From: Amulumruptor sp947039275
GTDB taxonomy: Bacteria; Bacteroidota; Bacteroidia; Bacteroidales; Muribaculaceae
DNA length: 64,000 nucleotides
NCBI GenBank assembly: GCA_947039275.1
Contig: CAMQYL010000006.1
Span: 1-64,000 of the forward strand
Direction: 5' to 3'
Positions 44,890 to 54,109 of the stretch are shown piece by piece; positions within the stretch are counted from its first letter, which is position 1, and every line of letters starts with the position of its first letter. Under the pieces are notes generated by a model. The model had not been told where the DNA came from, ran no database searches, and saw nothing but the letters and a program-made list of their open reading frames with translations. The translations under genes were made by a program, and so were the position numbers.

Positions 44890-46703
44890 TGGCTTCAGTT
44901 CTCGACCGCAACCCTGCTCTCAAGCAGAAGATACGCATCCTCCCCGACACCCCCGGCGTCTACCTCTATTATGATGCCGAGGGAACCGTCATATATGTAG
45001 GCAAAGCCAAGAATCTCAAGCGGCGCGTATCGTCATATTTCAACCGCACACACGATGTGATGCGTACCAACCTGCTCGTCCGCGCCATACGCGACATGAA
45101 ATATGTGGTGGTGCCCACCGAGCAGGATGCCCTCAACCTTGAGGCTTCGATGATCAAGGAGTACCAGCCGCGTTACAACGTGCTTCTCAAAGATGACAAA
45201 TCGTACCCGTGGATTGTGGTCACCAACGAACTGTATCCCCGTGTATTTATGACACGCACCAAGGTAAAAGAGGGAGGCAAATATTTCGGTCCCTATACCG
45301 ATACCAAGTCAGCGCGTACCGTCCTTGACCTCTGCCGCGAACTGTTCAAGATACGTTCATGCCGGCATCCCATCACACAGGAGTATCTTGACAAGGGCAA
45401 AGGGAGGCTCTGCCTCGACTATCATCTACACCGCTGCGGAGGTCCCTGCAAGGCTCTCGTGAGTCCCGAGGAATACGGGAAGCAGATAGAGCAAGTGCGT
45501 CAGATACTCCGCGGAGACACCGCCATGCTCATGGAGCATCTCAAAAGCGAGATGGACCGTCTGAGCGCGGAGTGGCGGTTTGAGGAAGCCCAGGAGCTCA
45601 AAGAGCAATATGATGCCATCACGCGTTACCGCGCCAAGAGCGTCATCGTCAGCCAGACGATGGACGAGGTGGATGTGTTCGGCATAGATGATGACGGCAA
45701 GGAGGTTTTCATCAACTACATGCACGTGCGCCACGGAGCCGTCGTGCGCTCGGTGACTTTAGAATTCCACCGCCGACTTGAAGAATCTGCCGAAGAACTG
45801 CTTTCGCTTGCCATGGCAAAGATAGCCGCCGAATTGGAGGTGACATATCGCGAAGTCATCACCTCCATCACCCCAGATGTGATACCTGACGGGGCACGCA
45901 TCACCATACCTCAGCGAGGCGACCGCGCCAAACTGCTGGAAGTCTCAGCCAAGAACGCTCGCCAATACCGAATAGACATGCTAAAAAATCTCGAGCATAC
46001 CAACCCCGAGGCTCGTACCGACAGGCTGCTTGAGCGTATGAAAGCCGACTTCCGTCTGACCGAACTACCACGGCATATCGAATGCTTCGACAACTCAAAT
46101 ATACAGGGAACCAACCCGGTGGCATCGTGCGTGGTGTTTCGCGACGGCAAACCATTTAAAAGCGACTACCGCCATTTCAACATCAAGACCGTAGAGGGTC
46201 CCGATGACTTCGCTTCGATGAAAGAGGTGCTGACACGCCGCTATACCCGATTGGTCAACGAGGGCAAAGGACTGCCGCAGCTCATCGTGGTCGACGGCGG
46301 CAAAGGACAGTTGAGCAGTGCCGTCGAAGCACTCGACGAGATGGGACTGCGAGGCACGATAGCCATCGTGGGCATAGCCAAGCGTCTTGAAGAAATCTAT
46401 TTCCCCGGCGACAGCATACCCCTCTACATTGACAAAAACAGCGAGTCGCTCCGTGTCATCCAGCATCTGCGTGACGAAGCCCACCGCTTCGGCATCACCC
46501 ACCACCGCAACCGTCGCAGCAAGGGTCAGACCGTCAGCCGCCTCGACGGCATCAAAGGCATCGGTGAAAAGACACGCACCGAACTGCTGCGCCGCTTCAA
46601 GAGCGTCAAGCGCATCTCCGAGACCGACCTCGACGAACTCGCCTCAGCCATAGGTCCCGCCAAAGCCTCCATCGTCTACAACGCCCTCCACTCCACCGAC
46701 TGA
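44889..46703 (+). CDS. uvrC: Excinuclease ABC subunit C
   Basis: Makes both incisions in nucleotide excision repair, with UvrA and UvrB. The GIY-YIG nuclease is at about 18-95 (PGVYLYYDAEGTVIYVGKAKNLKRR), the UVR motif near 205-235 (MDRLSAEWRFEEAQELKEQ), the RNase H-like domain near 395-520 (HIECFDNSNIQGTNPVASCVV with the catalytic Asp) and a tandem helix-hairpin-helix at the C terminus (LDGIKGIGEKTRTELLRRF). 604 aa is normal. It is the last gene of the + strand group. Confidence 0.98.
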   Translation: MASVLDRNPALKQKIRILPDTPGVYLYYDAEGTVIYVGKAKNLKRRVSSYFNRTHDVMRTNLLVRAIRDMKYVVVPTEQDALNLEASMIKEYQPRYNVLLKDDKSYPWIVVTNELYPRVFMTRTKVKEGGKYFGPYTDTKSARTVLDLCRELFKIRSCRHPITQEYLDKGKGRLCLDYHLHRCGGPCKALVSPEEYGKQIEQVRQILRGDTAMLMEHLKSEMDRLSAEWRFEEAQELKEQYDAITRYRAKSVIVSQTMDEVDVFGIDDDGKEVFINYMHVRHGAVVRSVTLEFHRRLEESAEELLSLAMAKIAAELEVTYREVITSITPDVIPDGARITIPQRGDRAKLLEVSAKNARQYRIDMLKNLEHTNPEARTDRLLERMKADFRLTELPRHIECFDNSNIQGTNPVASCVVFRDGKPFKSDYRHFNIKTVEGPDDFASMKEVLTRRYTRLVNEGKGLPQLIVVDGGKGQLSSAVEALDEMGLRGTIAIVGIAKRLEEIYFPGDSIPLYIDKNSESLRVIQHLRDEAHRFGITHHRNRRSKGQTVSRLDGIKGIGEKTRTELLRRFKSVKRISETDLDELASAIGPAKASIVYNALHSTD

Positions 46704-46745
46704 TAACCAATAGAGGGCTTTGCAGAACAGTCAATTTATACCAAA

Positions 46746-46773
46746 GTAGGGTCGCGACAGGTCGCGACCCTAC
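46746..46773. repeat. 28-nt GTAG-ended palindrome, alternative core (possible terminator)
   Basis: GTAGGGTCGCGAC, AG, GTCGCGACCCTAC: a perfect 13-bp stem with a 2-nt loop. Length, ends and layout equal the uninterrupted REP at 63046-63384, but the core is TCGCGAC instead of ACATGCC. It sits between the convergent uvrC and LRR genes and could end transcription from either side. Confidence 0.75.
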
Positions 46774-46850
46774 AAATTTTACGGCGGTGGTTGCATGATG
46801 CCTGAGTTCTACAACACCTTCACACAATCCACGCAGGAGCTGTACGCCGC

Positions 46851-48245
46851 CTACAGCGACACCTTGAGGGTGTTGTCGCCGACGCGCACGATGTGGATGC
46901 CAGGCTGAAGCTCAATAGCCTCGCCGCCATAGCGTGCCGTCTGCCACTCGCAGCGTCCGTCGACACTGAAAATCTGAGCCGACATGCCATCGGCACCAGA
47001 TATGCTCAGTACTGTGCCATTAATTATCACGGATGCTTTTGAGGCATTATAGGATATATCATCATTCTTAGAAGCCTCTATAGGCAGAATTGTATTAAAT
47101 GAATGCCAACCCCATCCGTCGACATTATGATTTTTGTACAACTCGACACTTTCCTCCGGCACATATACTGTCGCAGACGAATTATAAAAGGCATAAACCC
47201 CTATCATCGGAGGCTCTGGATTGTAAGAGTAAATCGTCACAAGAGGACATCTGTCAAAAGCCCGCGCCTGCACCATGGTGACATCTTTGCCTATACTTGC
47301 TTTTCTTAACCCTTCGCAATCTTTAAAACACCATTTCGGGATCATTGTCACCTGGTCAGGGATATCTATGCTGGTCAATGCGCTCTTTTCAAAAGTCTCT
47401 TGTCCGAGAGTCTTCAGGCTCTCTGGCAAAACTATGCTTTCCAAAGAAGTGCATTGATAAAACGCGTAACCACCAATCTCAGTGATGCCCTCATGCAATG
47501 TCACCTCTGACAACTTAAAACAATTGCTAAACAGAGACCCGGGCAATACTGTAACGTTGTCAGGTATTGCAATCTTTGTAATTGCTGTTTTTTCAAAAGC
47601 TGTCGATCCGATTTCCGTGATACTCTCCGGCAGATTTATTGAAGCAAGGGATGTACAGCCACTGAATGCGGCGCTTCCAATAGAGCTTACCCCCTCTCCC
47701 ATCGTTACAACGGCGAGCGAAGTACAATCCATGAAAGCACCCTTCCCTATCTCAGTGAGAGATCCAGGTATGGCGACTGACTGCAGCCCCGAGCATTTAT
47801 AAAACGCCTTCTGACCTATAACGTCAAGACCATCGGGGATGGTCAGATATTTCAATGATGTGCATCCCTCAAAAACACCTGTCCCCCATGTGCGGATATT
47901 GGCAGACAGAACAACGCCATTGAGGCTGGTGCAAGACTCAAATGCACTATACCCTATAGTGGTTATGGTATTGGGGATTGTCAGTAAGGTAATATTACGG
48001 CATTTATAAAATGCTAATCTGCCTATTTCTGTAACCGTATATTCCGCATCCTGATACGCCACCTTTTCGGGAAGGGTGTAAGTCCATCCACCTTTGAAAT
48101 CATCAAGAAACCGATTGATTGACACTGTTTTTTCTGTCTCAGATACGACGGTAAACTCCAGTCCTTCAGCAGAGAATGTCTGAGCGTGCAGGTGTGTTGT
48201 CACAGCTGCCACGATAAATACGCATAATGTGATTATAAACTTCAT
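46851..48245 (-). CDS. BspA-like leucine-rich-repeat (LRR_5) surface protein with T9SS-type C terminus
   Basis: 464 aa. Signal peptide 1-21 (cleavage after HLHA). Residues about 60-355 hold around a dozen repeats of the form CTSLxxIxLPESLTEIGxxAF, the LRR_5 (BspA/Treponema-type) pattern seen in adhesins of oral and gut Bacteroidetes. Residues about 390-464 (ISGADGMSAQIFSVDGRCEW ... LQPGIHIVRVGDNTLKVSL) resemble a type IX C-terminal sorting domain, so the likely route is Sec followed by T9SS to the surface. The ligand is unknown. Confidence 0.88.
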   Translation of the reverse strand: MKFIITLCVFIVAAVTTHLHAQTFSAEGLEFTVVSETEKTVSINRFLDDFKGGWTYTLPEKVAYQDAEYTVTEIGRLAFYKCRNITLLTIPNTITTIGYSAFESCTSLNGVVLSANIRTWGTGVFEGCTSLKYLTIPDGLDVIGQKAFYKCSGLQSVAIPGSLTEIGKGAFMDCTSLAVVTMGEGVSSIGSAAFSGCTSLASINLPESITEIGSTAFEKTAITKIAIPDNVTVLPGSLFSNCFKLSEVTLHEGITEIGGYAFYQCTSLESIVLPESLKTLGQETFEKSALTSIDIPDQVTMIPKWCFKDCEGLRKASIGKDVTMVQARAFDRCPLVTIYSYNPEPPMIGVYAFYNSSATVYVPEESVELYKNHNVDGWGWHSFNTILPIEASKNDDISYNASKASVIINGTVLSISGADGMSAQIFSVDGRCEWQTARYGGEAIELQPGIHIVRVGDNTLKVSL

Positions 48246-48304
48246 GTCCTATTGATGTGATATGATATGTGTAGCCAAATTTATTCTCCGAAACAAATCG
48301 GATG

Positions 48305-48312
48305 CAAAAGTA
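48305..48312 (-). promoter_or_regulatory. Probable -7 element of the LRR protein gene
   Basis: Minus strand TACTTTTG (48312-48305), followed by C. The -33 position has no clear TTTG. The leader to the ATG at 48245 would be about 55 nt. Confidence 0.45.
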
Positions 48313-48382
48313 GCTTTTACACACCATGTCATCGCAGAGACATAAGGGTAAAAAGAGGGGACAGATCAGATAAGTGGCCTGA

Positions 48383-49390
48383 TCAAATCGGTTCGGAGCG
48401 GAAATTATAGGTGTTGCGGAGGGTTTCGAAGTCGGCTGGGGCAGCTTTCAGGGCTGCGGTGTCTGCCATGATGTCATAAGAGGCTATCACAGACTCGGGG
48501 GTGACATATTCGTGGACCGGACCAGATTTTTCAGCCCAACAGGGATGCGGGAAACCGAAATGATCGCACACGGCTTCAACAGCCATCACAGTGGCGCGGA
48601 TTTTACCCTCACGGGAGTAGCCAGCAATATGTGGGGTAGATATCACACTGCGGTCAAGCAGACGGCGGTCTATATCTGGTTCACCCTCCCAGCAGTCCAT
48701 CACCGCTCCGCCGACTGCTCCCGATTCAAGGGCTGACAACAAAGCCCGATTATCAACGACTGCACCTCTTGCCGCATTGATAATCAACGGTTTGCGCTGG
48801 AGCTTCGAAGCGGTAGCCGCGTCAAACAGATGATACGTAGGATATGCACCCGAGCGTGTCAATGGAGTGTGATACGTTATGACATCGGCATGGGTGTATA
48901 TCTCATCAAGGGAAACGAAACCCTCCCTGCCCTCTTTATCGGCACGCGGAGGGTCGCACAGCAAAGTGCGCATGCCCAGACCCCGTGCCCATCTTTCTAC
49001 TATCTTGCCGACGTTTCCCACTCCGACCACTCCAAGAGTCATCCCTTGTAGACGCTCCGTACCGTAAAGTTCCAGCAGTGCCCGCGACACATACTGTCCG
49101 ACACCCGGGGCATTGCATCCCGGGGCATTCACTACAGAAATACCTTTGTCTCGGCAATAGTCAAGGTCGATATGATCAGTGCCGATAGTGGCTGTGGCTA
49201 TCAACCGGCACCGTGAGCCGTCAAGCAGCGAGGCATCGCAACGTGTACGTGTGCGTGTGATTAAAGCATCGGCATCTCTCATGGCAGATGCATCTATGGC
49301 ATCAGACGGCAGATAAGCCACGGATGCAAACGGTTCCAGCACGCCTTTTATAAAAGGGATGCGGTCTTCAACGATAATAAGAGGTTTCAT
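48383..49390 (-). CDS. pdxB: Erythronate-4-phosphate dehydrogenase
   Basis: Second step of DXP-dependent vitamin B6 (pyridoxal phosphate) synthesis. D-2-hydroxyacid dehydrogenase fold: TATIGTDHID, the Rossmann motif GVVGVGNVG, INAARGAVVD (Arg), CWEGEPDID (Glu) and STPHIAGYSREGK (His), the last two being PdxB-typical. The ATG at 49390 (MKPLIIVEDRIP) was chosen. The ATG at 49411 would overlap the upstream gene by 10 nt and add seven atypical residues. From 49390 the protein is 335 aa and the gap to the upstream gene is 11 nt. Confidence 0.93.
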   Translation of the reverse strand: MKPLIIVEDRIPFIKGVLEPFASVAYLPSDAIDASAMRDADALITRTRTRCDASLLDGSRCRLIATATIGTDHIDLDYCRDKGISVVNAPGCNAPGVGQYVSRALLELYGTERLQGMTLGVVGVGNVGKIVERWARGLGMRTLLCDPPRADKEGREGFVSLDEIYTHADVITYHTPLTRSGAYPTYHLFDAATASKLQRKPLIINAARGAVVDNRALLSALESGAVGGAVMDCWEGEPDIDRRLLDRSVISTPHIAGYSREGKIRATVMAVEAVCDHFGFPHPCWAEKSGPVHEYVTPESVIASYDIMADTAALKAAPADFETLRNTYNFRSEPI

Positions 49391-49401
49391 AGGCTGTCTG
49401 T

Positions 49402-50400
49402 TTATATCCACAGCTCCCAGACATACATGGCAAACTCCAATCCGACGAGAACGGATACCGCGCCATAACAGAGGCGGGTGCCTTTATAGATATGCAGGAA
49501 ATGCCCCAGCTGAAATGCTGCAAATATATTAATAAGCGTCAGATAGGCAGGGAAATTGTCGGAATCCACCAACAGCAATATGGTGGTCACTGCCGCCATA
49601 AGCACAAGGAGACCGTTGGTGGAGCGTATGCGCGAATTGGCACTGATGATACGGAGCATGTTGACCATCGTAAGAGCTATGCCTACGCCAATACTAAGCA
49701 CCACTGCCACTATCAGATGGATCAGCTGCCAACGCGGTATGGTAGTGAACACAGCGGTTGAAAAGTGCCAGTTAAAGTCCGGTTTGACCGGGAATCCTAT
49801 GCAAAACATAATCCACCACGGCGTAGCGATACCGAGCAACGCTGCCAGCAACGCTTTCAGTCGGAATACTTTCATGGACGGCAGTCCGAATACAAGCATC
49901 CCCGCGGTCAACGGCAGCAACACTATCTGCCACAACGAAGGGGCTGACATCAGGAAAAACGCGAGATAGATACTGCGCACATTGCGCGGTGCATTGTAGC
50001 TGCCGAGCATAAGGGCTATGGCAGCAAGCATAATGATGCCAACAAACAGTCCGCTGTGAATCTGTGTTGCCAATGACGGCAACATGCCCTGAAGCCACAG
50101 AAACAGCGCGGCAAACGTAATGGATGATGAGCGCGAAATCTTGTAGAAGTGGTTGACTGCCACAAGTATGGCAGCAAGCACCACCTGCCCGGCGATGGCT
50201 ATATAATCAGCCCATGGATACAGAGCCGACGGGAGCCAGAGATTGATCGAGGGGAACACGATGCCGTGGTTGCCAAACAAAGGCATAGGTCTGACCACGT
50301 CTGATGCCAAAAACATACCGGCTACGGCGACCAGTGAAAATATCACGGCACCGTAGCTCGAATGCAGAAATCGTTCGTATTTCTCCTCAGCAAGTGTCAT
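49402..50400 (-). CDS. Polytopic inner-membrane protein of unknown function
   Basis: 332 aa with roughly ten hydrophobic segments and short loops (for example GAVIFSLVAVAGMFLASDVV near 17-36 and LLVLMAAVTTILLLVDSDNF near 270). No catalytic or transport motif that I recognise. It lies between purD and pdxB in a tight same-strand run (26 nt after purD, 11 nt before pdxB). A link to nucleotide or cofactor metabolism is only suggested by position. Confidence 0.85.
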   Translation of the reverse strand: MTLAEEKYERFLHSSYGAVIFSLVAVAGMFLASDVVRPMPLFGNHGIVFPSINLWLPSALYPWADYIAIAGQVVLAAILVAVNHFYKISRSSSITFAALFLWLQGMLPSLATQIHSGLFVGIIMLAAIALMLGSYNAPRNVRSIYLAFFLMSAPSLWQIVLLPLTAGMLVFGLPSMKVFRLKALLAALLGIATPWWIMFCIGFPVKPDFNWHFSTAVFTTIPRWQLIHLIVAVVLSIGVGIALTMVNMLRIISANSRIRSTNGLLVLMAAVTTILLLVDSDNFPAYLTLINIFAAFQLGHFLHIYKGTRLCYGAVSVLVGLEFAMYVWELWI

Positions 50401-50426
50401 ACCACCCGGCAGAACTATTCAGAGAG

Positions 50427-51707
50427 TTATTTCATCAGGTCCTGACCTATGTCACGGCGGAAATAGATGCCGTCATAATGCAGACACCCGATAGACTCAT
50501 AGCTGCGCTGCAGAGCCTCAGGGATGCTGTCGCCGAGAGAGCTGACAGATATGACGCGACCGCCCGATGTAACAAGCTGACCATTGTCATCACGCTTGGT
50601 ACCAGCATGGAAGAGGATGCTGTCGGTCACCTCATCGGTGCCGGTAATGACTTTGCCTTTAGGATAGGATTCGGGATAACCGCCCGAAACCACCATCACA
50701 GTAACAGAGGTCTTGGGATCGATGACCAGCGGAGTGTCGGCAAGGTCACCCTTGGCAGCACCTTCAAGCAGCGGCAGCAGGTCGCTGGCGATGCGCGGCA
50801 TGACAGCCTCGGTCTCTGGGTCACCCATGCGCACATTATATTCTATCACCATCGGCTCTCCACCAACATTGATGAGACCGAGGAATATGAATCCACGGTA
50901 ATCGATACCGTCCTTGCGCAGACCTTCGATAGTGGGAAGTATGATGCGTTTCTCCACCTTGTCCATAAACACCTCATCAGCAAACGGAACAGGGCTAACG
51001 GCACCCATGCCTCCGGTGTTAAGTCCGGTGTCGCCTTCGCCTATGCGCTTGTAGTCCTTGGCTACAGGAAGCACACGGTAGCCACCGTTGCCATCGGTAA
51101 GCACGAAGACAGAGCACTCTATGCCAGAGAGGAATTCCTCGATCACCACCGTGTCAGACGAGTGTCCGAACATGCCGCCGAGCATCTCGGCAAGTTTCTG
51201 CTTCGCCTCGTCGAGACTGTCGATGATGAGCACACCCTTTCCGGCGGCAAGTCCGTCAGCCTTAAGCACATAGGGAGCTGTGAGTTCTCCAAGGAAAGCC
51301 TGTCCCTCAGCCAATGTCGCCGCAGTGAAGCTGCGGTAGCGGGCTGTGGGGATACCGTGACGTGCCATGAACTGCTTGGCAAAATCCTTGCTGCCTTCAA
51401 GCATGGCACCCTGCTGCGAGGGACCTACTATCAGCAGATCGGGCATCGCCTTGGCAAAATAGTCACGTATACCCTCCACAAGAGGATCCTCATTGCCCAC
51501 AACTATCATATCCACTACGTGAGCCTTGACAAACTCCTCGATTGCAGGGAAGTCAAGGGGCGAAAGATTGACATTCTCGCCATAGGCATCAGTGCCTCCA
51601 TTGCCGGGAGCGATAAATAGATGACCAAGCAGCGGACTCTGGCTGATTTTCCATGCCAATGCACATTCTCTGCCTCCTGAGCCGAGGAGCAAAACTATAT
51701 GTTTCAT
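50427..51707 (-). CDS. purD: Phosphoribosylamine--glycine ligase
   Basis: Second step of purine synthesis: joins glycine to phosphoribosylamine with ATP. ATP-grasp enzyme. N-terminal domain with VLLLGSGGRECALAWKI and APGNGGTDAYG. The ATP-grasp core has LKADGLAAGKGVLI, VVIEEFLSGIECSVF and the GARS signature FADEVFMDKVEKRIILPT then NVRMGDPETEAVMPRI. 426 aa is normal. It follows the methyltransferase gene by 50 nt, and both probably use the promoter at 53527-53558. Confidence 0.97.
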   Translation of the reverse strand: MKHIVLLLGSGGRECALAWKISQSPLLGHLFIAPGNGGTDAYGENVNLSPLDFPAIEEFVKAHVVDMIVVGNEDPLVEGIRDYFAKAMPDLLIVGPSQQGAMLEGSKDFAKQFMARHGIPTARYRSFTAATLAEGQAFLGELTAPYVLKADGLAAGKGVLIIDSLDEAKQKLAEMLGGMFGHSSDTVVIEEFLSGIECSVFVLTDGNGGYRVLPVAKDYKRIGEGDTGLNTGGMGAVSPVPFADEVFMDKVEKRIILPTIEGLRKDGIDYRGFIFLGLINVGGEPMVIEYNVRMGDPETEAVMPRIASDLLPLLEGAAKGDLADTPLVIDPKTSVTVMVVSGGYPESYPKGKVITGTDEVTDSILFHAGTKRDDNGQLVTSGGRVISVSSLGDSIPEALQRSYESIGCLHYDGIYFRRDIGQDLMK

Positions 51708-51757
51708 AAATCGTTGCGGGTAATGATAGTGTGTATGCTGGTTTGTTATATGTCAAT

Positions 51758-53497
51758 TTACTTTTTGCGACGTTCGCGCATGATGGTTTTCCCGGGTTCG
51801 GGAGGAAGCGACGGACGGGTGTTCTTGATGGAGCGGAGCGCATTCTCATTGCGGCGTATTGCCAGAGGATTGTCGCTTTCAGGCTCTTGGTGGCGCGGAG
51901 CCTCTTCACGGGGAGCAAAACGTCCTTTCTTGGGGCGGTAGGCGCGTTCAAGTTCGTTGTGAGGCGACTCCAACTGACGGTCATAACGCTTTTTGAAATC
52001 GTCATGCCTGCGGTCGCCTCCTCTGAATGGGCGGTCATCCCCGGCTCCACGGCGTGAGTCACGCCTATCATCGTCACGGCGGAAGCGATCGCCTCCCTTG
52101 CGGAAGTCACGCTTGTCACCTCCACGACGGTCATCGTCGCGGTCACGACGGAAACGGTCACCACCCTTGCGGAAATCACGGCGGTCGCCCTCATCTCCGT
52201 CACGGCGGAAACTGCGACGTTCGCCGTCCTCACGGCGCGAAGGTCCACGGTGTCGGTCATCCTTGAAATCACGCTTGCGGTTAGGCTTATATGTTGACGC
52301 ATCAACAGGTTCATCCTTGATTTTACCGCCGTTCTTGCGGAAATCACTCATCAATCCGTCAAATATGACGTATTCGCGTAGTTCGCATGGCAGAGCACCG
52401 TTGAGCAGAGGTATCTTGGTCGACGGGGCAAGCCCTATACGACGCAGAAGCTCCTCGCGGTAAGCGATGATCCAGGCATGATAGCCGAGGAACACATGTT
52501 TGAGCGATGATCCGATCATGGTGTAGAGATTCTCCATATCCTCCACTGCTATGCGTTCGCCATAGGGCGGATTTGCCACAAGAATACCCTCTGACGGCAC
52601 CTCGTCGCGTGTCCAGCTCTGCATCGGCTTGACACACAGGTCTATATATTTTGCCACACCGGCACTCTTGATGTTGCGCTCGGCGATGCTGACCGCTGCA
52701 GGAGATATGTCCGAGCCTATGATGCGCTGAGTCACCTCTCGCTCGGCAGAGTCATCATTGAATATGCTGTCAAACAGCTCGCCATCGAAGTCTTTCCAGT
52801 CCTCGAACGCGAAACGGCGGCGATAGATACCAGGCATGATGTTGGCGGCAATAAGGGCTGCCTCCACAAGGAATGTGCCAGAACCGCACATAGGGTCAAT
52901 CAGCGGAGTGTCTCCACGATAACCTGTCTTGAGAAGGATACCTGCGGCAAGCACCTCATTGATAGGGGCTTCGGTCTGGGCGACACGATAACCGCGCTTG
53001 TGGAGCGACTCTCCGGACGAATCAAGCGAGAGGGTCACATGGTCTTCGGCGATATGAACGTTGAGAAGCACATCGGCATCCTGTACACGCACTCCGGGAC
53101 GCTTGTCCGGTCCGTATTTGTCCTTGAAATAGTCCACTATCGCATCCTTGACGCGATAGGTTACGAAGCGCGAGTTGGTGAATACATTGCTGTAGACCAC
53201 CGAGTCGATCGCAAATGTCTTGCTGAGCGACAAGATGGAGTTCCAGTCAAATGATTTTATACGGTCATAGAGTTCGTCGGTCGTTGACGCATTGAACTTG
53301 AATATCGGCTTGAGGATGCGCAAGGCTGTGCGGCAAGCCAGATTAGCCCTGTAAAGCATCTCGAGGTCACCCTCAAATGAGACCATGCGCAGACCAGGCT
53401 CGACATTGGTTGCGCCAAGACCGCGTAATTCCTCGGCAAGAACATCCTCCAATCCTTGGAAGGTCTTCGCCACCATTTCAAATGTATCGTTCATCAC
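51758..53497 (-). CDS. THUMP-domain RNA methyltransferase (RlmL-like) with 190-residue charged tail
   Basis: Predicted SAM-dependent methyltransferase of the RlmL/YcbY group (23S rRNA guanine-N2 in E. coli). The THUMP region covers about 45-155. The Rossmann methyltransferase domain has DPMCGSGTFLVEAALIA (201-217) and the catalytic NPPYGERI (309-316). From about residue 385 to 579 the protein continues as a low-complexity Arg/Asp/Gly tail with a duplicated RDFRKGGDRFRRD (440-452 and 463-475). E. coli RlmL instead carries a second methyltransferase domain there. The tail resembles RGG-type RNA-binding tails of helicases and may hold the enzyme on rRNA; this is inference. First gene after the promoter at 53527-53558. 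Confidence 0.92.
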   Translation of the reverse strand: MMNDTFEMVAKTFQGLEDVLAEELRGLGATNVEPGLRMVSFEGDLEMLYRANLACRTALRILKPIFKFNASTTDELYDRIKSFDWNSILSLSKTFAIDSVVYSNVFTNSRFVTYRVKDAIVDYFKDKYGPDKRPGVRVQDADVLLNVHIAEDHVTLSLDSSGESLHKRGYRVAQTEAPINEVLAAGILLKTGYRGDTPLIDPMCGSGTFLVEAALIAANIMPGIYRRRFAFEDWKDFDGELFDSIFNDDSAEREVTQRIIGSDISPAAVSIAERNIKSAGVAKYIDLCVKPMQSWTRDEVPSEGILVANPPYGERIAVEDMENLYTMIGSSLKHVFLGYHAWIIAYREELLRRIGLAPSTKIPLLNGALPCELREYVIFDGLMSDFRKNGGKIKDEPVDASTYKPNRKRDFKDDRHRGPSRREDGERRSFRRDGDEGDRRDFRKGGDRFRRDRDDDRRGGDKRDFRKGGDRFRRDDDRRDSRRGAGDDRPFRGGDRRHDDFKKRYDRQLESPHNELERAYRPKKGRFAPREEAPRHQEPESDNPLAIRRNENALRSIKNTRPSLPPEPGKTIMRERRKK

Positions 53498-53526
53498 TCT
53501 ATGATGTAAAAGATGTCAATTATTAG

Positions 53527-53558
53527 CAAAGATAGCCATAAATTGCCATACAGGCAAT
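53527..53558 (-). promoter_or_regulatory. Promoter of the methyltransferase-purD operon
   Basis: Minus strand: ATTG (53558-53555), a 20-nt spacer, then TATCTTTGC (53534-53526). The leader to the ATG at 53497 is about 22 nt. The -33 box is ATTG, as at several other promoters here. Confidence 0.7.
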
Positions 53559-53571
53559 ACCGCCAGCATTA

Positions 53572-54099
53572 TCACGACTGCACATCTGCCTCGTCGGCAA
53601 GACGGGCACATCCGTCCTCCAGCAGGTCAAGCACCAGTTCGAAACCCTCTGCCCCGTCATAATATGGGTCGGGGATATGGTCGTAGCGCATGGCTTTGCT
53701 GACAAACGCAGCCATCGGCACTATCTTGTCCTCGTCCTCGATGGTAGGTGCCATCTGCCGCAGGTTGCGGATATTGTTGTCGTCCATGCCCACAATGAGG
53801 TCGAAGTTATCGAAATCACTGATGCGCACACGTCGGGATATATGGGTCAACTCCACTCCACGGCGGCGGGCATGCACTATCATGCGCTGGTCGGGGCCCT
53901 TGCCGTCATTGTAGCCGCTCGTGCCGGCTGAGTCAATCACCCAGTCGGCAGCCTCTCCGCGGCGCTCCACGATGTCACGCAATATGCCCTCGGCGGCAGT
54001 CGAACGGCAGATGTTGCCTAAGCACACGAACAGAACTTTCCGCGGATGACGTCCTGACAGGTGCTTCTTGACTTTTGATATGGCTGTGTTGGTATCCAT
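53572..54099 (-). CDS. Low-molecular-weight protein tyrosine phosphatase
   Basis: Cytosolic phosphatase with the P-loop CLGNICRS (Cys26 to Ser33, Arg32) and the catalytic Asp in HIPDPYYDGAEGF. 175 aa, a little longer than usual because of about 20 extra N-terminal residues (MDTNTAISKVKKHLSGRHPR). Bacterial members act on protein Tyr-P or Arg-P; some control capsule synthesis. It lies 10 nt after def and in the same run as a glycosyltransferase and a flippase, which is compatible with a polysaccharide link but proves nothing. Confidence 0.93.
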   Translation of the reverse strand: MDTNTAISKVKKHLSGRHPRKVLFVCLGNICRSTAAEGILRDIVERRGEAADWVIDSAGTSGYNDGKGPDQRMIVHARRRGVELTHISRRVRISDFDNFDLIVGMDDNNIRNLRQMAPTIEDEDKIVPMAAFVSKAMRYDHIPDPYYDGAEGFELVLDLLEDGCARLADEADVQS

Positions 54100-54109
54100 A
54101 TATCAGCTG

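Noticed and set aside
49391..49411. ATG at 49411 as the pdxB start
   Set aside because: It would overlap the upstream membrane-protein gene by 10 nt and add residues (MDINRQP) not expected before the conserved MKPLIIVEDR-like start.
50304..51620. 438-codon open frame on the + strand opposite purD
   Set aside because: It is fully antisense to a purD with all motifs intact, and its translation is His/Arg-rich with no recognisable domain. High GC third positions of the real gene explain it.
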